A DNA stretch of 52,166 nt. Source: Bigelowiella natans CCMP2755 (taxonomy: Eukaryota; Cercozoa; Chlorarachniophyceae). The DNA lies in the NCBI GenBank assembly GCA_000320545.1, contig ADNK01002756.1, positions 1-52,166 on the forward strand. The letters are read 5' to 3'. The notes beneath the pieces are model-generated. The model searched no databases and was not told the origin of the DNA. It was given only the letters and a program-made list of their open reading frames with translations. Below, in pieces: positions 45,552-52,166 of the stretch (its first letter is position 1; every line of letters starts with the position of its first letter). Position numbers and translations under genes: made by a program.

Positions 45552-46753
45552 ATGGACTGCAAATGCCTTCTCGCACAGATGAACATTCATGATGTGGGCT
45601 GCAAGAATTATATCCTTAACTGCGGAATTTCGTCTATTGAGGGAGGCGCCCTCGACAGTGGCGGCGGCATCAACGGCTCTTCTTCGGCCGCAGACTATTC
45701 CTCTTTGGGCTTCATTCTCCCAAACAGCAGTCCCTTTCACGGGCCGGGTCTCCTAGAAACCATTCCAAGATTAGATTCTAACACAGCATCCAGTGTAAAT
45801 GGTGAGTCTGAAGTACTACGGGATGTACCGATCAAGCCCAGAGGTAGCAACCGCGCTTGTCGGGGAATCCTCTTAGACAGTATGCTCGCAGCTTCCTCCT
45901 CCTCCCCGTCGACCATACTTAACAACGCCGACTTAGTAGCGTCGCCGACGATGATCAGAGGCATGCAACTTCTTGATGGTACAGCTTCTTCATTTTACGA
46001 TAGCAGCAGCACCCCCTCAGCGACTAACATGTGCTTCAACGCACACACCGACAACCTTTTCCCAACTGGTGTGACAGCAGCTCCGACCCCCGCATTATCC
46101 ATTTCAAATCAGAACGTACTCCGAGCGAAGGTGGTGCAGCAAGTGGGAGGAAAGGGTGCCAGTGGTGCGACAAATAAGGAACTATCTGGCGTCAAAGGCA
46201 CGAAGCGGCGACGGATTGCTTCGGAAAACGTCATTTCGAATAGCAACAGTGATTTTCTCATCAGCGGGAGTGGAGGCAGCAGCAGCACAAATTCTAGGAG
46301 CGCGGCGTCAGCGACGACGAGCTCTTCCACAATAGCGGTGACCGCCGGCGGTGTGAGCAAGACCTTTGGTTGTCCGATCAGAGGCTGTGAGGAGAAATAC
46401 TCGCGGCTGTCTAACATGAAGGCGCATGTGATACTTTCATGCCGAAGGGTGTCTGACAATATCTTGGAGTTAAGAAAAGCGCTCAAGAGGATGAAGTTAA
46501 GACCTGCCTCTGTGGCTGGGTTGAAACGTGGAGTAGACCAAGCGTTCCTCCAGAGCCACAGAGACGGTATTGAGGAGCTCGATGCCCTTATTCCAGATTC
46601 GATCAAACTCAAGGTGATTAGGCACCGACAGCAGCGAGCGAGAGAGAGGGAGGGAGGGAGAGAGAGAGCAAGAGAGAGGATGATCATGATGTTGATGAGA
46701 ATGATGATGAGGATGATGATGAACATGAAGATAATTGGAAAGAAGAGCTTACA

Positions 46754-46796
<43 letters not shown>

Positions 46797-46875
46797 CGAA
46801 AAGAATGGGGAGTAGGAGAGGAGCGTGGAGATAAGGGAGGGAGGGGTGTAGTTGATGTCTATTACATATAATTAT

Positions 46876-46943
<68 letters not shown>

Positions 46944-47135
46944 CACTCCAAGCATGACAAACACATCTTACATTAAAAAGTAACAGACCTGCGCAGATAA
47001 CCAATCCTCATGAACAACCCCCCTTCCCTCTTCAATTACACAGAAGCAACGAATTCGCAAGGATACGGTAAGTGGCACCAGCACCACCACTGCTGCAGTT
47101 TTCGTCGCCAGAAGCGCCGAAGTACTAGGACATAG
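45552..47135 (+). CDS. C2HC zinc-finger protein, probable transcription factor
   Basis: ATG at 45552. Exon 1 runs 45552-46613, then small exons 47044-47067 and 47112-47135 (TAG 47133-47135) give 369 residues. Without splicing the frame would read on through GA repeats to 46871 (439 codons), which is less likely. The first 210 residues are Ser/Gly/Thr-rich and disordered. TKRRRI (217-222) is a likely nuclear signal. The finger FGCPIRGCEEKYSRLSNMK has ligands C274, C279, H292 and C297, that is C-x4-C-x12-H-x4-C, with F at the usual position before the first Cys. Basic helices follow (ELRKALKRMKLR), and the spliced tail ends with KQRIRKDT and KRRSTRT. DNA binding is likely; the target is unknown. 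Intron 1 (46614-47043) holds GA and AT microsatellites, and intron 2 is only 44 nt. Confidence 0.65.
46748..46944. repeat. (GA)n and (AT)n microsatellites in the zinc-finger gene intron
   Basis: GA tract 46748-46792 and interrupted AT/GT tract 46871-46944. On the minus strand they create spurious Ser/Leu and Ile/Tyr frames. Confidence 0.95.
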
Positions 47136-47296
47136 GGGGGGGGAGCGGGTGCAGAGAGCTCATCAAGCCTTAGCACCAGGCTTCATCAGGGATCCTCCTC
47201 CTGAAGTCCATGGTCAAAATAACCATGGACAATCTGTCGCACCACCACCAGCAGCAGCGTCCTCTTTCTCAAACGCCGCAATACATATTTGATGAT

Positions 47297-47335
47297 AACG
47301 ATGATGATTATGATGATGATGATGATGATGATTAG
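47297..47335. repeat. (GAT)n microsatellite
   Basis: Interrupted GAT repeat, 3' of the zinc-finger gene. Confidence 0.9.
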
Positions 47336-47429
47336 AAGATGATGATATGAATACAGTATATAATGTAATGAACATAGGTGTTCTATTGATTATAAGGAGA
47401 TATAGCACGTAATTCTATTTGTGTGTGCG

Positions 47430-48340
47430 TGATGCATATATGACTAGCTCGATGCAATAATAAATTACATACATTAACGCTGTGCATTCTGAGCTTAGCG
47501 GCGGTTGGTTGTTATTACGCAAGTACAGTACCTACGCCGGATAATTATTAGGACAATTAGAAAATTAAGTTCGCAGATATGCTCTAGTAGTCTAGTAGTA
47601 CTCCATATAGCACTGGCCAGCTAGTAAAGCAGACCGAACATGTTTATTAGACATGTGACGTACGTAGGGCTACATGTAGCTATAGGTCGTCTAGAGGTAT
47701 GCACGTACCTGCACCTAATCACTAGCTAAGCACTAGCTAGCTAGCGTAGCGCGTGACATGCACGCCGCGGCATGCTATTATGCATAGAGCGTTAGACGGC
47801 ACACAACATGATGCTACATGATTGGAGAATTGGATGTACGAATTTTATCATCATCAACATTACTCAATTGCGCGCTGCATGCGCAACATCTAGCTAGACA
47901 TGCTGGCCTCCAGGCAATCTAGCAATGACCCCCCATGTTCCATATGACATCTAGCTGCCTGCACAATCCCAATGATGGACGACAGTAATGTCTTGCATGT
48001 TACATGTCTACTCTAGCTTGCCATGCTAGCATGCTAACAGATCTAAGACTGCGCAATGGTATGCTTTGCTGCATCGATCTGCATGTGCACCAATCCAGCA
48101 ATGGGCTTACCATCTAGCTATGCTAGCATGCTAGTATGGCCTGATTAGTGCGTGTGCAGATACGACTGTGCACTACTAGACTTACACGTACACAGCAGTC
48201 AAAGGCGTATCGTACACATTTTGGGATGCAGCCAGCATTTATTTTGTGTAAAGCAGAGCCGAGCACATCTAGACATTCAACACATTGCATAAACATTGTA
48301 CAGCGGCGCCGATCATGACATACAGGTTGCAAAGCTAGAA
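47430..48340. repeat. palindromic-word island 6, no gene
   Basis: About 0.9 kb between the 3' ends of two convergent genes. It is rich in GCTAGC, CATGCTAGCATG, CTAGCTAG, GTACGT and GCATGC. The word GCTAGCATGCTA occurs near 48023 and a close variant near 48122. No coding frame is convincing. Confidence 0.65.
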
Positions 48341-48669
48341 AGGATCAATAAAGACACCACATAGCAGTGCGTAGTGGATGTCAGAGAATCATCATTATGA
48401 ACTAAGTTGACTTACTGCTGACGAAGCTGTATCATTGACTATGATTCTATTACACACATCGAACAAGGCGCAATCTCATGACGTTTGCGCGTGCAACGGG
48501 CTAAGGTCCTTTCATTCTAGAAGGCCCTGCTCTCTGAGCCAATCCTGACCAAACAAAAAGCATGACGATTTGTTAATTCAATCACTATAGGCTTTGTGCT
48601 TGGCCGTGTGCTGCCGCGTAACTGATCGTTGCGAGAACGAGGTGAAACATGACATCCTCGAAACAAAAG

Positions 48670-49011
48670 TCAACCGATGTGCGGAAATCGGAAGCTGTGG
48701 CTAGTTCCCCCCTCCTACCCACTGTGACCACGAAATAGGATACTAATAATCTCTGAGGATTTATTTACCTCGGATTCGTGTTAGAGACGAGGGTGACAAG
48801 GTGCTTTCTCGGTATCTCGTCTTCCTCCTAGTTACACACCATCAACACAGCAGCAGCAGCAAAGAGCAGCATATTTAATACAGAAGAACATTTCTGCAGC
48901 AGTGCAATAGATTTGAGTCTGTCCAAACACACACACTCTACCCGAAACCACTAGAGAGGGGGAGAAGGGGGGGAAAGGGAAGGGGGACAGATTCTTCTTC
49001 TTCTTCTTCTT

Positions 49012-49043
<32 letters not shown>

Positions 49044-49710
49044 AAAGGGTCTGTCCAAGGCCTCTGCCATTTCTTCCAGATATTCGCGTTCTAGTAACCG
49101 AGGAGACACATACACACATAAATGCCGTGTAAAATATAATGCGACGCCACACAAGAAAGGAAAACAGAAGGGGAGAGAAAAATCAATAAGAATTGCAAGC
49201 GCAGAGTTAGCAGCAGCAGCAGCAGCAGCAACGACAGGCCCCTAGGTTCCATAGCAGTAATAGCATTACGAGAAACAAGCCGATTCTTGTTGGGAAGTGT
49301 TGGGAAGTTGTTGTCCTCTCTCTTTCCGACTATGTCCATGAACTCGTTGACGTAGTAGGGTTCGCCCTAGTTGAGGAATGGATTGGAGAAGAAGAGGCAG
49401 CAGCAGAAAGTCATGGTAGTATTGGTGGTGGTGAAAAGAGAGCAAGCGGAGGGGAGAAGGATGTAACAGATACAGACTGCTGCGGGAACTTTTCTATAAG
49501 TATTTTCCTTTACTACCGCAACTACAACAACAACAACAACTGCTACTAGTAGTAGTATTACCTTTTCTCTCTCTCGCTCTTCCAAGACCCTCTTTCTGCT
49601 CTCCCAAGCAGCCTAAACGATGATTATGATCATAAGGGGGAGGAGGAGGAAGAAGAGGAAGAGGATATCACAAAACGGGGAGTAAGACTTCAATGAGCAA
49701 AAAATCTAAG

Positions 49711-49743
<33 letters not shown>

Positions 49744-49841
49744 AACAATGTGAGAAGGTGTGCCGATACATCACTATTATCATATGAAATCCTACGTCGC
49801 TTTCCTTCGATTGCGTATATCAGGATTAGGGCAGTGAGCAC

Positions 49842-49874
<33 letters not shown>

Positions 49875-50558
49875 AGTAGTAGAGAGCATGATCAACCATA
49901 CAAGACTCACCTGCACGTTGGCCTTTAGCACCACGCCCTCGATGTACTGCGCTCGCTTTCCAAATCCTATGTTTGAACGTATGTGATAGGCATATTATGG
50001 ACGATGCACGGCCAAGATGAAGCGACGACGGGGGAGGGGGAAAGGGGGGGAAGCGCGTGTCTTCCTCCCAAATGAAAGGGTTTTCTTTGCGGATAATTTA
50101 TAAACGGGGTGGGGGTGGGGGTGGGATGATTCTATCTGTTACAACACCACCTGAGACCCTGTTAAATTCGTCTACGTTGATCAGAAGCGGCTCATAGCCC
50201 TTCTCCCGCATCAGTAGCTCACGAACCTTTCGGAGCCCAACTCTACTATGAAGATGACCGTGGCAGGGAGGGGGGGGGGGAGGGAGGAAGGCAGAAAATA
50301 TAAATTTAGTTAAGTTTAAGAAACACTGAGATAAAGCCAAAACTAATCCGCTCTTTTTATTCTTGGAAAGTTGTTAGTAGCAAGGGGAATAACTCGATTT
50401 GGTAGGCGTGTTCTTACTTTCCCCCCACAACTGACGAAGTCGAAGAAGACGAAGGAGCGACATCCTCATCGGTGCAGAGGAGTACAGCGAGTTTATAGCC
50501 GTCCTATTTCATCATCATTCACCAGTACGATCACGTCGTTTCGAATATTTAATAAGAG

Positions 50559-50607
<49 letters not shown>

Positions 50608-51266
50608 GGGTGCTCAAACACACACACACACACCTCAGACTTGCCCAGATCGTGTTCGTCGTCCATCTTCTCGCGCATATCTGTTCATATTATATATACA
50701 TATATTATTTGTATGTGTATGTGTGCTAGCTTGCTTTGTCTGTGTGTGGGGAGGGGAGGGGGGGGATAGCTTCGCTCGCAAAATCTATGTCCTACTACTA
50801 CCACTACTACTGCTAGTATTACTAAAATCTACTACTACAAATATCTACCAACCTCCTGTCGCAATGGCTGGTACATTATAAATGCCAATCTTCCTAGATT
50901 CCTTCACTGAGAACCCAAGTCCTGTGCACGGCATATCATCATCATCATCGTCGTCGTCGTCGTCGTATTAACAGGGCTTCATGAGGATCAAGGAAAACAC
51001 TAACGTGCATTGAAGCTCGATATTTGACTCTCTGTGTTTGTGTGTTTGCCTACAATGAAACAACTATATTCTCCCCTTTTCTCCCCCCCACCCCCCATTT
51101 TTCTTTTCCTCTCTGTCTCGCGGACAGGCAGATGGGCTGCTATCCAACTACTTTCGAGGTTTTCCAGAATCTCAGGAATAAGGGGGGAGGACGATAGCTC
51201 GGCTTCTCTTCTCTGAGCAGTAACTTCAAACGCCTAACAGCATCCAACAATACGTTGTATAAATAT

Positions 51267-51345
<79 letters not shown>

Positions 51346-52017
51346 AGAGAGTCACGCATACAGCCCGCAATATAGCTCTCCCATCCATTCCCCACCCCCC
51401 TCTCCGCACCTTAAGCGAATCGAGCAATATCAGTGATTGAGGGGCGGGCAGCTTGAGGTGCTGGTCCTGATATCAAATGAATAGTAACTGAGATTGTGTG
51501 TGGCGACTTATATATATACATATGTATACTATGAAAAAAACCATTTTCACCGGAAGAGATGCTAACACGCAGGAGGCGCTATTGACAACGCCAATGGCTA
51601 TTCCCTTGGCTGCTGCTTCTTTTGTGCGCCGTGTTGTGTTTGTTTGGTCAGGTGATAGGGAAAGTGAAAATCATCGTAGCATAGAGCATTTCTCTGCTCT
51701 CTCTTTCTCACAAGCAAGGAAACATTCCAAAGGTCTGCTATTAGTCCATTAAAATGCTAGCTACCACAGTACCGCTGAGACTGAAGGGACCCCATAGGGT
51801 TGAGGGTTCTGATAAGGCATAGTGGGTGGGGAGGGGGGGGAGGAGAAACAAATGTTGGTATTATGAAGACGTTCTTATCCTCGCTCTATGCACACACACA
51901 CACACACATTATGTGTGTGTGTGTGTGCGTGTTTGTGAATAATCTACCAAACGCTCATCGACGTTCTTGGCATAATAGTATGTTTCGAACAACGAGCTTA
52001 GCTCTTCCGTTGTGAGT
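48670..52017 (-). CDS. multi-exon gene, unrecognised, 5' end beyond window
   Basis: Exons can be read from the right edge leftward. 51948-52017 gives LTTEELSSLFETYYYAKNVD. Near 51411-51467 is DQHLKLPAPQSLILLDSLK. Near 51120-51230 is FEVTAQRREAELSS and LIPEILENLESSWIAAHLPV. Near 50634-50680 is MREKMDDEHDLGKSE. Near 50150-50237 is VGLRKVRELLMREKGYEPLL then NVDEFNRVSG. Near 49902-49960 is FGKRAQYIEGVVLKANVQ. Near 49563-49613 is AAWESRKRVLEEREREK, and near 49310-49370 EPYYVNEFMDIVGKRE. Then YLEEMAEALDRPF, and 48769-48827 gives EEDEIPRKHLVTLVSNTNP. A stop at 48670-48672 after a short last exon is plausible. Several junctions join in phase, others are unresolved. The product is acidic and mainly helical. 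No family is recognised. Confidence 0.5.
48992..49041. repeat. (CTT)n microsatellite
   Basis: About sixteen CTT units, intronic on the minus strand. It gives spurious Arg or Lys runs. Confidence 0.95.
49707..49743. repeat. (ATC)n microsatellite
   Basis: About twelve ATC units. The complementary (GAT)n tract at 49841-49874 lies about 100 nt away in the same intron, so the two could pair as an inverted repeat. Confidence 0.95.
50565..50634. repeat. (GA)n and (AC)n microsatellites
   Basis: About 38 nt of GA, then a short spacer and about 14 nt of AC, just before a minus-strand exon end. Confidence 0.95.
51270..51343. repeat. (AC)n(GA)n microsatellite
   Basis: AC tract of about 30 nt followed by about 40 nt of GA, intronic. 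Confidence 0.95.
51890..51932. repeat. (AC)n-(GT)n inverted repeat
   Basis: CACACACA... ATTATG ...TGTGTGTG: the two dinucleotide arms are complementary and could form a hairpin of about 18 bp. Confidence 0.9.
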
Positions 52018-52020
52018 CTG

Positions 52021-52052
52021 GGGGAGGAGGAGGAGGAGGAGGAGGAGGAGTG
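52021..52052. repeat. (GGA)n microsatellite
   Basis: About nine GGA units. On the minus strand it is a pyrimidine tract immediately upstream of the splice acceptor at 52018. Confidence 0.9.
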
Positions 52053-52166
52053 GGGAAAAGGAGGAAAAACAAGGTTAGATAAATCAAATGACATAAGCAT
52101 CATCTACTCACATAATGTGCGTATGTGGGAGAGAGTGTGTGTGAGTGTGAGTGTGTGTGTGTCTAT

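Noticed and set aside
46109-46756. 215-codon minus-strand ORF with hydrophobic N-terminus
   Set aside because: Antisense to the zinc-finger gene. The hydrophobic part is the reverse of ATGATG and GA repeats.

Overview
This window reads as nuclear DNA of a microbial eukaryote, most likely an alga or related protist. Evidence: small GT-AG introns (many 56-66 nt), a eukaryotic tRNA-Arg with a pol III T-run, dense microsatellites, an internal array of the TTAGGG-type telomere repeat, and S/T/P-rich extracellular stalks joined to Cys-rich and multi-pass membrane regions. I cannot name the species. All gene models come from reading frames and splice sites by eye, without transcripts.

Layout. 0-1 kb: a possible plus-strand exon and a minus-strand exon that resembles the start of a CHAT-like domain. 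2.8-5.65 kb: an unrecognised plus-strand gene of about 14 short exons with acidic ends. 6.8-9.97 kb (minus): the best-resolved gene, a 10-exon, 828-residue microcephalin (MCPH1)-like protein with one N-terminal and two C-terminal BRCT domains. 11.8-18.0 kb (minus): receptor-like gene A (S/T/P stalk, GCC2/GCC3-type Cys-rich repeats, multi-pass membrane region, charged tail), whose frame contains three in-frame stops that are either removed by small introns or are disabling mutations. 19-20 kb: weak plus-strand exons. 22.7-27.6 kb (minus): a nuclear-type protein with a basic signal, a long acidic run, a small beta-type domain and coiled coil. 30.0-39.0 kb (minus): receptor-like gene B, a relative of A, with signal peptide, two sushi (CCP) modules, S/T/P stalk, Cys-rich module, many membrane helices and a long Ser-rich tail; its 3' half is one 4.3-kb exon. 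40.6-41.5 kb: a single-exon Ser-rich basic protein. 43.7-44.2 kb: a 154-residue ORF. 44.72-44.79 kb: tRNA-Arg(CCU). 45.55-47.14 kb: a C2HC zinc-finger protein. 48.7-52.0 kb (minus): an unrecognised multi-exon gene running off the right edge.

Six roughly 1-kb islands (near 5.8-6.8, 10.6-11.5, 20.4-21.8, 28.7-29.9, 41.9-43.2 and 47.4-48.3 kb) lack convincing ORFs and are packed with short palindromic words (CTAG, GCTAGC, TGCATG, CATGCTAGCATG, GTAC). They lie at the 3' side of genes rather than at random. This is the most unusual large-scale pattern in the window.

No operon-like logic is expected. The two receptor-like genes suggest a surface-protein family, and the MCPH1-like gene suggests chromatin or DNA-damage signalling.
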